DNA from: Channallabes apus
Taxonomy: Eukaryota; Chordata; Actinopteri; Siluriformes; Clariidae
Direction: 5' to 3'
Assembly (NCBI GenBank): GCA_030522415.1
Contig: CM060113.1
Span: 1,247,559 to 1,311,558 of the forward strand
DNA: 64,000 nt
The notes beneath the pieces were generated by a model, which saw only the letters and a list, made by a program, of their open reading frames with translations, was not told where the DNA came from and made no database searches. A program made the position numbers and the translations under genes. Positions 46,519 to 57,606 of the stretch are shown here, piece after piece (the first letter of the stretch is position 1; each line of letters starts with the position of its first letter).

Positions 46519-47265
46519 CTATTGTAAAGAGAGACAGTGGTTTATTGTTGAGTTAAACACGGTGACCTGAGTTTATAGTTTTATGACTCTGGAACAGAAT
46601 TATTAACGAGAGGCGGTGCAGCGTTTCAAATCATGAATACTAAAATAAATTAAAACCATCAGACTAGGAAGTAATGTACAGTGAGTTGAGAGAGCATGGG
46701 TCGTCTTCCTGATATGCATTTTTTCAGTTTGTGTTTTGACCCAAGCAGCGTGCATCGAGGCTCTGTGGAAGAGTGCAGACAGAATCAAAGTTTAAAATGT
46801 TAAGAAAGTAAGAAAAATTAAACTAGAGAAGGAAATTAAATTGTACAACAATTATATTCCCAATAAGGTACAGGTGCAGCATGGAGAAAAAGCGAAAGCT
46901 CAGAATCTGTCTGTAAATGATGTAAACAGTCTGTCTGTCTGTAGAAACTGTAAATGTAAAGCTAACATTCAGACCTGTTTCATTTATTCATTCTCATTCA
47001 CTCGTGACATGAAATATATTATACAGGCTTGTGTAGGTTTAAACATGCTTTAAAAAGAAGGAATAAGTGGTGTCTGGTGAGTTCATGCAGAGCTCCCTCT
47101 GGTGGTGGAGGTCAGTCGAGAGATGTGCAGAACTGAAGATGCTAAAAGTAGACAAGCGTTTCGATGTGTGTGAGACACACCGCTCTTGTGTGTTTCACTA
47201 TAATGAGCTGTGTGTCCATGAGGGTGGAGGTGTGTTGGGGTAACGTGGTCCAGGTGATCCTTCTG
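46100..47265. other. no gene recognised; (CA)n at 46466-46517
   Basis: AT-rich with one CA microsatellite. No exon or element end seen. Confidence 0.5.
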
Positions 47266-47278
47266 CCGAAATGAAACA

Positions 47279-47656
47279 TTCATTCATCCATTCATCTTCT
47301 ATACCGCTTAGTCCTGTGTTCAGGGTCGCGGGGGACCAGGAGCCTATCCCAGGAGACTTCGGGCACTAGGCGGGGTACACCCTGGACAGGGTGCCAATCC
47401 ATCGCAGGGCACACACACATACACACACTCACACACCCAATCACACACTACGAGCAATTTAGGAACGCCAATTAGCCTAACCTGCATGTTTTTGGACTGT
47501 GGGAGGAAACCGGAGTACCCGGAGGAAACCCACCAAGCACGGGGAGAACATGCAAACTCCATGCACACAGAGACGGGAATCGAGCCTGGCCGGGGAATCG
47601 AACCCAGACCCTGGAGGTGCAAGGCGACAGTGCTAACCACTACACCACCGCGCCGC
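47279..47656 (-). mobile_element. full-length SINE with 13-bp target duplication
   Basis: Minus-strand copy from a CATTCATCCATTCATC tail to the head GCGGCGCGGTGGTGTAGTGG. CCGAAATGAAACA is duplicated at 47266-47278 and 47657-47669. The head carries two successive B-box-like units (GGTTCGATTCCCCGGCCAGG then CTCGATTCCCGTC). Confidence 0.95.
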
Positions 47657-47936
47657 CCGAAATGAAACAGACATGTTTTTTTTTTTTTACAGAACCCAGG
47701 TCCAGGAGTGTCTCCCAGGTGCCAGGAACTCTGCTGTGTGACCTCAGGCAGGTCGGGCGGACATCCGCTATCGCGCCTACACCAGCCACAGGTGCTCAAG
47801 ATTAACTCCTAATTATAACGAGCGGCCAATCAGAAGCTTCTCCCTCTCATTACATCGCCATTAATTCAATTCAATTTTATTGTCTCAAAACAGCTTTACA
47901 CAATCAAAAGAATTATTTAAGTTTGTATGGAATGTG

Positions 47937-48296
47937 GCGGCGCGGTGGTGCCTTTCACCTCCAGGATCCAGGGTTCGATTTCCCGGCCAGGCTCGATTCC
48001 CGTCTCTGTGTGCATGGAGTTTGCATGTTCTCCTCGTGCTTGGTGGGTTTCCTCCGGGTACTCCGGTTTCCTCCCACAGTCCAAAGATATGCAGGTTAGG
48101 CTAATTAGCGTTCCAAAAAAATTGCCCGTAGTGTGTGATTGGGTGTGTGAGTGTGTGTATGTGTGTGTGCGCTGCGATGGATTGGCACCCTGTCCCCGCC
48201 TAGTGCCCGAAGTCTCCTGGGATAGGCATGGGCTCCAGGTCCCCTGTGACCCTGAACACAGGATTAAGCGGTATAGAAAATGAATGAATGAATGAA
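47937..48296 (+). mobile_element. SINE inserted in L2 3' UTR
   Basis: Plus-strand SINE with a 13-bp duplication TGTATGGAATGTG (47924-47936 and 48297-48309), which is L2 sequence. The head has lost about 20 bp including the A-box (GGTGGTG runs straight into CCTTTCACC). The B-box duplication is present. Tail (TGAA)n. Confidence 0.95.
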
Positions 48297-49229
48297 TGTA
48301 TGGAATGTGAATGTGTATGAATCAAAATGGTCAGATAGTCCCTGGTGAACAAGCCGAGGGCGACAGTGGCAAGGAAAAACTCCCTGAGATGGTAATAGGA
48401 AGAAGCCTTGAGAGGAACCAGACTCAACAGGGAACCCATCCTCATCTGGGTGAAACAGATAGCAGGAAATTATCTGCATTAATACAGTGTGTTAGGTGGC
48501 AGCAGTTCAGCTATAATAGTTGATGTTAATTGATGTTAAAATAGTTGATGTAAAATGGAGTCCAGTAGTTATTGGAGACTCAGATAGACTTGTAGAAAGT
48601 TCCAGTCCTGAACTATCGAATTGTCAAGTCCTCAGAGAAACAGCTGCTAACACCAGTTGAGGCCAGAACCATCTTCTAAGTAGAGAGAATCATCCCCAGA
48701 CACCAGACGCATCCCAAAGAGACACACGGGGCATCCATGCGACGAGACCTCCAACCAGAAACGGGGCACCAGGATGGATCAGACAGGTCCGGAGGGCAGA
48801 GGGAGTCTGGATCACTGGCAGCTCAGGAACGACATGTGTAGCTCGACAGAGAGAGAGAGAGAAAGAGTGAAAGGGGGAGAAAGGGGGAGAGAGGAAAGAG
48901 AAAGAGGGTGAGGAAGAGAAGAAGAGGAGAGATGGCAGTTAGGTATGGTCACAGTCACATAATGTATAATGTGAATGTATATTTACTGTAGAGTGCAAGC
49001 AGGGACTCCGGCAGGACTAACTATGACATCATAACTAAAAGGGAGGAGCCAGAAGGAAACACAAACATGAGGGGGAACTGAGATGTAAAGCAAACAATCA
49101 CCTCACCGTCAACAAACCTGAGTGATCAAATGAGAGTGAGGAAGACAGCATCTAAACATACCAGTTCACCATAATACTCTACGTCCATGAGTCCCCCAGA
49201 TCTGCTCCTTTACCTTATGGCAAATCTAT

Positions 49230-50354
49230 TTATAAACATGCTTGGCTAAATAAATAGGTTTTTAGCCTAGACTTAAACACTGAGACTGTGTCTGAGTCCC
49301 GAACACTATTTGGAAGACTATTCCATAATTTTGGGGCTTTGTAAGAAAAAGCTCCGCCCCCAGCTGTAGTTTTCATAATACGCGGTACTGACAAGCAGCC
49401 TGCATCCTTTGACCGAAGTAGGCGTGGCGGATCGTAAGACACTAGCAGTTCGCTCAGATACTGCGGCGCGAGACCATTTAATGCTTTATATGTCAAGAGG
49501 GGTTTTTTAAAATCAATGCGAAATTTCACAGGGAGCCAATGCAGTGAAGATAGGATAGGGGTGATGTGCTCATATCTTCTGCTTCTAGTGAGGACTCTCG
49601 CTGCTGCATTCTGGACTAGCTGAAGCTTGTTTATGCACCTAACTGAACAACCAGACAGCAACCTAGAGGTGATAAAAGCATGAACTAGTTTTTCTGCATC
49701 ATTATACGACAATATATTTCTTATTTTGGCAATATTTCTGAGGTGAAAGAATGCTATCCTGGTGATATTATCTACATGAGCTTCAAATGAAATGCTGGAA
49801 TTTATAATCACGCCGAGGTTTTTTACTGTTGCACTTGACGGAACAGAAAGGCCATCTAAAGTTACGGTGTGATCTAAGATTTTACTTCTAGCTGTATGCG
49901 GTCCTATGACTAGAACTTCTGTCTTATCCGGATTAAGCAGAAGGAAGTTAATTAGCATCCAATTTCTTATGTCCTGCACACATTGCTCAACTTTAGTAAG
50001 ATGGTTTTTCTCATCAGGTTTTGTTGAGACGTATAGCTGTGTGTCGTCAGCATAACAATGAAAACTAATACCATGCTTACGGATTATGTTCCCCAGAGGA
50101 AGCATGTAAAGGGAAAAAAGCAGTGGGCCTAAAACTGAACCCTGCGGAACGCCAAACTCCACTAGAGAACATGCAGAATAATCACCATTTAAGTCTACAT
50201 ACTGATAACGATCAGTCAAATAGGATCTGAGCCAGGAGAGGGCTGTACCCTTAATTCCTACTACATTTTCTAATCTGTGAAGAAGAATAGCATGATCAAT
50301 AGTGTCAAAAGCTGCACTGAGGTCGAGTAATACAAGCATAGTTACACAACACAA
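49230..50354 (-). pseudogene. L2 reverse transcriptase, palm to C-terminus
   Basis: A 374-codon frame with the RT core: LLDLSAAFDTIDHAILLHRL (box with catalytic Asp), [20 protein letters not shown], then CYADDTQLYV with the catalytic Asp pair, then LNPDKTEVLVIG and the C-terminal domain to RLKTYLF. The polymerase would make cDNA by target-primed reverse transcription. The N-terminal fingers are missing: the frame starts where a deletion joined the upstream part. Six residues (DYCNAL) are lost at about 49660 relative to the 25.8 and 42.1 kb copies. Catalytic residues are intact, but the protein is not. Confidence 0.9.
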
Positions 50355-50931
50355 CAGTTAAACAACTGTAATTGGACAGCTGACAGGGGTCGAGGTCAGG
50401 TTTCTTAATTATTGGTTTAATAACTGCTACTTTAAAAGATTTTGGAACATAACCAATGCTGAGTGAGGAATTAATTATTCTCAACAGCGGTTCTGTTATT
50501 ACTGGTACTATCTGTTTAAGAAAATGTGTCGGTATAGGATCTAATATACAGGTTGATGAATTTGCAGAAGAGATGAGTGAAATTAGTTCATTCTCTTCAA
50601 GAGGAGTAAAGTATTCTAGGTTTGAATCTGACATGGCTAGGTTAACATCTGTATCAATTACATTGTTTGGTTTCAAAGCCTCAATTTTATGCCTGATATT
50701 TACAATTTTATTATTAAAAAAGTTCATGAAGTCCTCACTATTGCATGATGTTGTTGTGGAGATTTCTGTAGTGGTCTTATTTCTGGTTAATTTGGCTACG
50801 GTATTAAATAAAAATCTAGGATTATTTTTATTTTCTTCTATAAGAGTGGAGAGATACGTTGATCTAGCTACACTAAGAGCTTTCCTATAGTTCAGGATGC
50901 TCTCTTTCCATGCTATTTGAAATACTAACAA
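50305..50931 (-). pseudogene. L2 ORF2 linker and start of RT
   Basis: This frame encodes the region between endonuclease and RT (NNPRFLFNTVAKLTRNK and EDFMNFFNNKI) and the first RT blocks (STCILDPIPTHFLK, then FKVAVIKPIIKKPDLDP). After QLSNY it leaves the expected RT sequence, marking the deletion that separates it from 49230-50354. An in-frame stop (TGA near 51000) lies upstream of it. Confidence 0.85.
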
Positions 50932-51385
50932 TTTAGTTTGACGCCATTTACGCTCTAATGTCCGAGCAGTCTGTTTTAAAGTGCGCGTGTGATCGTTATA
51001 TCAGGGAGCGAGTTTCTTATCTCTAATAATTTTTCTTTTAGCTAGAGCTACATTATCTAAGGTACAACGAAGTGTCGACTCTAAATATTCAGTCGCCTGA
51101 TCAAGTTCTGTGGGGTCAGACGGTGGCCTAATCGAAGTTGGTAACTCTGGGAGATTACTGATAAAACTCTGTGTGGTAGTTGATGTGAATGTACGTTTAA
51201 TACGGTAGCGCGGTACTGTGCGTACATTATCACTGTGACACGCTTGAATGGAGACAAGATAGTGATCTGAGATAATTTCAGACAGTGGAATTGTGAATAC
51301 ATTTTTATACTTAATCCGAAAAATATTACTAAATCTAAAGTGTGACCTGCTTTATGAGTGGGTCCTACTACACACTGATTTACAC

Positions 51386-52018
51386 CTACGGAGTCCAGTA
51401 TGGATATACTGTAAATGCTGTTCTCAGAGGGTCTTCTGGATTCTCAAAATGAATGTTAAAATCTCCAGCAATTAACACTTTGTCTACAGAAACGACCAGG
51501 TTTGAGATGAAATCCGCAAATTCACTAAGAAATTCAGAATACGGCCCTGGAGGTCTGTAAATTATAATTAGTGGAATCGACTGAGCTGATTTAATATACT
51601 TAAATACACTTATGTTACTATAAAGAATTTCAAATGAGTTAAATTTGTGTCGGTGTTTTTGTACGATAGACAGATTATCATTATGAATAACTGCGACGCC
51701 TCCTCCTCTACCAGTTAACCGAGGCTGGTGTATGTAGCTGTATCCAGGAGGACTAGCTTCATTTAGAGCTACATACTCGTCCTGTTTAACCCATGTTTCA
51801 GTTAAACAGAGTATATCAAATGCCTGATCTGTGATAATTTCATTAACAATAACTGCTTTTGATGCGAGAGATCTAATATTTAACAATCCTATCTTCAGAT
51901 CAGAGGTGCCGGCTGCGCATTCAGTATGATCTGAGTTTGTGGTCTTTATGTTAATTAGATTATTGAAACAGACTTTCTGAGTCTTTCTACATTTTTGCTT
52001 AGATCGGGGAACAGACAC
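51386..52018 (-). pseudogene. L2 APE-type endonuclease
   Basis: Encodes an exonuclease/endonuclease/phosphatase fold: IGLLNIRSLASK at the start, FDILCLTETWV, GRGGGVAVIHND and LIAGDFNIHFE, the metal-binding and catalytic motifs of LINE endonucleases that nick target DNA. A frameshift after LRTAF removes the C-terminal histidine motif. Upstream, the same frame stays open through LNQPSASCIE until TGA near 52115. Confidence 0.9.
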
Positions 52019-52114
52019 AGTCTCAATAAGGTGAACCCTGAGTGACGACTCTATGCAGCTAGCAGACGGTTGGTTTAGCCTGTCTGTCTGCTCCCTGGCC
52101 TGGGCTCTGGATTG

Positions 52115-52494
52115 TCACCGATTAACTAGACCTCTACTGAGACTAACCTCTGACTGACGAAGGCGTATATCATTAGCTCCAGCATGTACCACTATCTTAG
52201 AGAACCTGTGCTGTCCTAGAGCCCTAAGATTACCTGCTATGTCCGGTGCTCTGGCCCCCTGGGATACACCTAACCACTGCCTGCGGCACCCAGACTGTCG
52301 GCTACAGGAATAACGCTGCTCGCACACTGTCTAACACTCTCTAAAGTCTGGATGCGCTCCTCTAACGCTGATATCTTCTCCGTCAGAGTGCTCACTAACA
52401 CACACCTATCACAAATAAAATTATCACTAATGACGGAGGAAGAATGTCTAAACATCCTGCACTCTACACACTGAACAAGCTGAACGGTAGACAT
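52115..52494 (-). pseudogene. L2 ORF1-like: Cys motif, coiled coil, esterase start
   Basis: Two overlapping frames. 52270-52494 encodes VQCVECRMFRHSSSVISDNF with C-x2-C pairs, a PHD or zinc-ribbon-like N-terminus, then a short coiled coil (LTEKISALEERIQTLE). 52115-52327 encodes [20 protein letters not shown], the GxND block of SGNH hydrolases found in CR1/L2 ORF1 proteins. The frames are separated by a frameshift. The esterase Ser and His blocks are not both present here. The His block survives in the older copy near 21.1 kb. Confidence 0.75.
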
Positions 52495-52620
52495 GATAAC
52501 GTACCTCTGTGTTGGAGTTTTAGTAGTTTGGAGATGAATTCCGCTTGTTGTTCTTAGACGAAACTCGCGCGTTCTCCAAAAAATTGCAGAAAGAAAAAGC
52601 CGAAGCCGAATAGTATGGAG

Positions 52621-52935
52621 ATGTAAAAGCTAGTTGCTATTAATATTATTATTAATATCAGCCATTACTGGGCTGTTTAAAGAGACATGTGACCTGGGGT
52701 GTGTAAAGTTTTGGCCCACTGGAATTCTGGAACTGTGAGTCAAAGCTGGAAAAAATGTCACCTGGGACGTAAAGACTGTAAACGCACTGCTCAACTAAAC
52801 ACAGGAAACACACACACACACACACACACACAGGAAATGTGTGGAACTTCAACCAAGTTTTCAGCCTTAACTGCAGACTTTTTTAAACAAACTTCAATAA
52901 ACACACACACACACATTCCATTTTTTTCTCAATGC
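52621..52935. other. flank between L2 and lect2 3' end
   Basis: Short (CA)n at 52808-52832 and 52900-52915. No coding sequence recognised. Confidence 0.5.
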
Positions 52936-52941
52936 TTTATT
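52936..52941 (-). terminator. poly(A) signal for the lect2-like exon
   Basis: AATAAA on the minus strand, about 170 bp past the stop codon of the lect2-like exon. The predicted 3' UTR carries the CA/GT tract at 53029-53060. Confidence 0.55.
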
Positions 52942-53108
52942 TTTTATTATTTTTGTATTTTTATCATATGATTCAGACAGAAAGCAGGATCTCTGAAGGA
53001 GATGCACAAAGCTTAAGTGAGTGCACGTGTGTGTGTGCGTGTGTGTGTGTGTGTGTGTGCACGTGTGTGTGCGTCTGAATGCGCGTGTGTGTGCGTCCAT
53101 GTGTGTGA

Positions 53109-53275
53109 TCAGAAGTACTCGGTGGGGTCGGACTTGTCGCACATCTGGACGTGGACATGAGATCCGATTCCTGGATACACACTCTGCATGGGCAGCATCG
53201 TGCCGAGCTCCTCACCTCTGTTTAGGTAGCCGCTGTATTTATTAGGCTTCACATAGAACAGCTTGAAGCACAGAC
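53109..53275 (-). CDS. lect2: LECT2-like protein, last exon (partial gene)
   Basis: LECT2 is a secreted, liver-derived chemotactic factor with an M23 metallopeptidase-like fold that binds zinc but is not known as an active protease. This exon encodes the C-terminal 54 residues, with [20 protein letters not shown], then [20 protein letters not shown], and ends [14 protein letters not shown]. The GTLLPMQ-VYPGI-SHVHVQ-CDKSDPT pattern is characteristic of fish LECT2. The second His of HVH corresponds to a zinc ligand in the family. The conserved Cys before DKSDP is present. A pyrimidine-rich GT/T tract and TTAG precede the exon at 53276-53280, giving a phase-1 acceptor. The stop is TGA at 53109-53111. 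Upstream exons should lie above 53280 on the minus strand, but I find none. I see no disabling change in this exon. Confidence 0.85.
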
Positions 53276-53280
53276 CTAAC

Positions 53281-53346
53281 ACACACACACACACAGACAC
53301 ACACACACAGATACACACACACACATACAGTACACACACACACATA
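53281..53346. repeat. CA-rich tract in lect2 intron acceptor region
   Basis: On the minus strand this is a GT-rich stretch directly ahead of the acceptor AG, acting as the pyrimidine/GT tract. Confidence 0.85.
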
Positions 53347-53911
53347 CACAGAGTGAAAGCTGATTAGTATAGAACAGATACAGTAGATTAACCCTGTGAT
53401 GTAATCAGAAGATGTTCTGCATGCAGTAATATGAAGGATGTAGAGTTTGATGGATGGATGGACAGATAATATAATTAGATGGAGAGATAATATTTTCATT
53501 TTAACATTATTTTCTCTTCATCTTTCTTAATTCTTTCTTTCTTTATTATTTGTATTTGCTTTTTTCATTTCTTTCCTTTTTCTCCTAGTTTAACATTCAC
53601 TATTTCTCACTATTTCTTCTTTGTTTCACTTTTTACTTCTCTTTTCTCATTAGTATTTTTCATTAGTTTTTGTCGTACGTCACATCTTATGTTCATACAT
53701 ACATTCATACATTCATCCTTTATCTTCCTCTCATCTTTTCTCCTCTCTTCATTCCTTCCTGCCGTTCTCTCTTTTATATTCTGTCTCTCTACAGGAGCAT
53801 GGATGTTCCCTCGGGGATCTACAGCCTCCGATAGCTCTGGCTAATATAATAATGATAAATTTCCTTTACATACTAACATGTGTAACGAGTGTGTTATGAG
53901 TGTGTTATGAG
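53347..53911. other. no gene recognised
   Basis: T-rich with short (TTCTTTC) stretches and CATACATTCATAC repeats. No upstream lect2 exon found. Confidence 0.5.
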
Positions 53912-54325
53912 CAGTGGTGTCAAAAGTATTCACATTCATTACTTGAGTAGAAGTATAGATACTAGGGTTCAAAAATACTTCTTTAGAAGTTGAAGTATCA
54001 ACCCAAGCTTTTTACTTAAGTAAAAGTTTAAAAGTACTGGTTTCAAAACTACTTAAAGTATAAAAGTAAAAGTACCGTGAGGGGCGACAAAAGCATTAAG
54101 GTCTCGCGTTCTGATCACGCGACTGGGGGTGGGGGGGGGGCGTTGTGCGCGTTCTTATCATACGACCGGCGGGGGGGGCGCGTTCTGATCATAAAAATAG
54201 AGTAACAAGGCTATTTTTAAAATGTAAGGAGTAGAAGTTAAAAGTCGGCTGAAAAATAATTACTCCAGTAAAGTATAGATACCCAAAATGTCTACTTAAG
54301 TAAGGTAACGAAGCATACAGGAAAG
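53912..54325. mobile_element. hAT-type MITE fragment
   Basis: Left end CAGTGGTGTCAAAAGTATTC followed by multiple ACTTAAGTAAAAGT-type subterminal repeats. The right side has the inverted ACTTAAGTAAGGTAACGAAG, but the terminal CACCACTG-like end is missing. G-rich blocks (GGGGGTGGGGGGGGGG and GGCGGGGGGGGCG) lie in the middle. Confidence 0.65.
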
Positions 54326-54489
54326 AATACAGGAAAGAAATACTGGGAAAAAACTTTATGTTTAAAACTACTGACTGAGAATATGGACTTTTGTCTGGAT
54401 TTTTGTAATCCAGAGGTGTTACAGAGGTGTTGTGTGTTGGCATAGCTGAGAATCGACACACTGTTTAATGTGTGTGTGTGCGTGTGTGT

Positions 54490-56191
54490 GTGTGTGTGGG
54501 GGATGCTACTATATGCCCCTCCCCGGGGGGGAACACCCCGATGGTCGTGGGCTCCGCTCTCAGGAATTCTTCTTCGTTAGGAAGACATGGCGATCTATTC
54601 TCTTGGGGGTGGCCTGAGGGGGGTCGCAGAGCCGTACCCCTGTCCTTATGGGGGGGGGGGGTGCGCGGCTCCTCTCCTTCTGCGCCTCTCGCCTGGCGAG
54701 ACTCAGATCATGTCGAGGCTGGGTGGCCGGCGGCCACGACTCCTGGGCACGGCGTGGGAGAAATTTCCCAAAAGCCTGTTCATAAAGCTTGGCCTCTCTA
54801 AATCTGGTGACGACGGTATTATATACCGTCGCCAAATAGGCCTGAGGGTGAGATAGTAGCATTAAGAAGGGATGCTCGATCTTTATCCTTAATGCCAGTT
54901 AGATTCAGCCACAGGTGCCTCTCTGCGGACACCAGGGAGGCCATAGAGTGGCCAATAGCACGGGCTGTCTGTTTCGTCGCACGCAGGGACAGATCAGTAG
55001 CCCGGCGTAATTCTATGAATGCTTCCTGATTCATATTGCCACTCGTGCTCAGATCATTCAGCAGGTCGGCCTGGTATGGCTGCAAAACCGCCATGGTGTG
55101 CAAGGAAGCACTGGCTTGACCTGCTGCTTGGAACGCCTTCCCTACCAGGGTAGAAGAAGTTCTACACGGCTTGGAGGGAAGGGTCGGCTTCTTTTGTGAG
55201 GATGATGTCCCAGGAGCGAGATAGCCCGCGAGCGTCTCCTCAATCTGGGGCATCATCACATAACCTCGTGCCTTTGCATCCACGATATTCGAGTAAAACG
55301 AAGTCGATGGTACAAAGATACGGGAAGAAAAGGGTTTATTCCATGAACGAGACAACTCGTTGTGGAGATCATCAAAAAAAGGGAGAGAGCAGCGTTGTGG
55401 TGCCATCTCCTGGCCACCCGACAGAAACCTGTCATCTAATTTAGATCGCTTAGGGTGAGCTTGCTCCTGTGGCCAATCAATGTGTAGTCGTTCGACTGCA
55501 CGCGTTATAATTTCAATTAACTCCTCATACTCTTTCTCATCTCTAGATGATCGTTCTGAGGTAGCTAATTCCATTTCCACAGAAGCGGGAGAATGAATCT
55601 CTTCCAAAGTGCGCTCGTGAAGTGGAGGGAGAGATTCCGTGATCTGGGGAGAGAGCGAGAGAAAGGAGGGACTCCGTCTCTCGTGCCTCGGCCAGATCAA
55701 CCTGAGATCCCCAAGAGTGCAGGGCAGCTCGTGGTTCCCTAAAGAACGCGAGGCGTGAACGTAACACTTTCATCGGGAGATTATCACATTGCTCACACTC
55801 TCCTTTAAGTCCAAGGAGAACGTGGCTCTCACCCAAACATTCAAAACAGAGGATCTTTGTATCGCCTTCGGAAAGAAAGCTATCGCACGGGCATCTAACT
55901 CTGAACTCGGCCATTCTATCAGGTGACTTTAAGGGTTATTTTTCTCTCTGTTTTTAATTATGCTTGCCGCACACACGAATTCACAATGTCGGTGAAGACT
56001 AAATGATCTGAGGTGTGTCGCGGGCTCACTAGTATTTATAACCTGCAGCTGCGTCTAATCAGATGACGTCACCTGACCAAGGTTATATATAGCCAAAATA
56101 TTTGGCGTTTGCACACATGCTTCACAACCAGCACACAAAATGGTTCCCATAGCGTTCTCACGCAGCATCGAGAGAAAGCCTTTGAAAGGGA
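54490..56191 (-). mobile_element. DIRS-type retroelement, 5' part
   Basis: On the minus strand it begins GTTCCCTTTCAAAGGCTTTC, like the inverted terminal repeat of fish DIRS elements, followed by a leader and a gag frame. The element stops near 54490 with no reverse transcriptase, methyltransferase-like or tyrosine recombinase region. It is therefore a truncated copy. Confidence 0.75.
54560..55914 (-). pseudogene. DIRS gag-like protein, two frameshifts
   Basis: ATG at 55914 opens a frame with a Cys cluster (CPCDSFLSEGD, CFECLGES, CEQCD). Frame changes near 55650-55690 in a GAGA-rich tract, then 55700-54819 encodes the main gag region: VERLHIDWPQEQ, RSKLDDRFLSGG, LPFFDDLHNELSRSW, GYVMMPQIEETLAGYL, TMAVLQPYQADLLND and SAERHLWLNLTGIKDKDRAS. 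A second frameshift near 54825 moves to 54560-54860 (TRFREAKLYEQAFGKFLPRR). These blocks are typical of teleost DIRS gag. With two frameshifts and no pol, the copy is inactive. Confidence 0.8.
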
Positions 56192-56262
56192 ACACTTTAC
56201 TGTATTACAAATATATTCAAATATTATATACTACATTGTAAATAACAAAAGATTTATATATT

Positions 56263-56327
<65 letters not shown>

Positions 56328-57247
56328 CACCATCATGTGTAAAAAGATAAAACATAATGCTTTTACCAATATTTTTTTTTTTTTACCAAAATGTAAATTT
56401 GTAACTGTTACTGTAAATGTACTTAAGCACATTAAAGTACTTTTTAATGTTTAAAATATATTTAAACATTGTGTTATAGCACACTTTCCAGAAATATATT
56501 ATACACTGAAAAAAGTGAAACTGCTGTGTCGTTGATACAAAGTACGTTTCTACATTGATCTGATGGAAATTTTTGATTGACTAACGTGGTTATTTTCAAA
56601 AACACCGGAGTTTCTACACTAAGTCAGCGGCGCCGAATAACATGAAATTAATTATATTTAAGTACCGTTGGTTAACGATGTAAAAATTTATAGGAAAGTG
56701 ACGTAAACATAGAACAAGCCAGTTCAGACCGAGTGCTGTTTGTAGTGTATTTATAGTTATTCTTAAAACCTTCTGGACTTGCTAATGTGTAAGTAATATA
56801 ATATCACTAAAACAATTTTCCCTCGTATGAAACGGGGCTTTAGCACATGTTCCTGACATACTGGTGACACTTTATGACATGTTTTTAACCATATCAGCAT
56901 ATAATCTCCAACACTGGCAGCAATTTGACACGTTGATGTAACGTTACTACAAGTCAAAGTACAACAGTCGACCGATTGAATTAACCATGTAAATTATATA
57001 CAATGTGAAATAAAACACAAAAACAGTAAATTATTTATATATATAATTATTAACAAACTTCCAGTTTGCTTTGTAGTAGTAACATGGATTAATGGGCGGA
57101 GCACTGTTCCACTTTCAGCTAGTGTTTACACAGACCAACAAGCTGAGGTTAGACATTACTGTGTCATGAATGAAGTTTAAAAGTAAACATGAAATCTTTA
57201 TGCACTTTTGTGTTTATAGGTCTGTTAGCTTTTCTGAAAGGTCATTA
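56192..57247. other. AT-rich, (TA)n at 56268-56326, no gene recognised
   Basis: A 59-bp TA microsatellite and long AT-rich sequence. No exon seen. Confidence 0.55.
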
Positions 57248-57606
57248 CACTGTAAAAAATGAATCATGAGGCTTGTAATTTTCATTAATAAAATTGATGT
57301 AATAATTAAAAATAATGTGCATATTTCATTTAAAAAAATGGTTTTCTGTGTTTTTTATACTATATTGAGAACATTTCACTAATAAAATTAAGAAATAAAT
57401 TTTACCTTTTTTTTTTTAAGGAAATGAGTGCAATTTTTAGGCTTAATTTGAGGAACCATTTAGTCAAAAAATTTGAGGAAAAAAAGGCTTCATATTTATT
57501 TTAAGAGAATCAATTATCCGGGTTTTATTAAGTCACCTTCATTTGAATCTCAACAACAGCAGCAGAGATCAGACGCCATTTTGAAGGAACAGACGAACAG
57601 TGTAAA

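Larger units (their letters stand above)
47868..52620 (-). mobile_element. long L2-clade LINE, disabled
   Basis: On the minus strand the element reads: a 5' region at about 52620, a Cys-containing coiled-coil N-terminal part, an SGNH-esterase-like segment, APE-type endonuclease, reverse transcriptase, a 1.3-kb 3' UTR and a tail (TTCAATTCAATTTTATTG at 47868-47885 as read on plus). Breaks include a frameshift near 52300, a TGA at about 52115, loss of most of the esterase, a frameshift near 51400, an in-frame stop near 51000, loss of RT finger sequence near 50350, and an 18-bp deletion near 49660. A SINE sits in the 3' UTR. The 5' limit is an estimate. Confidence 0.9.
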
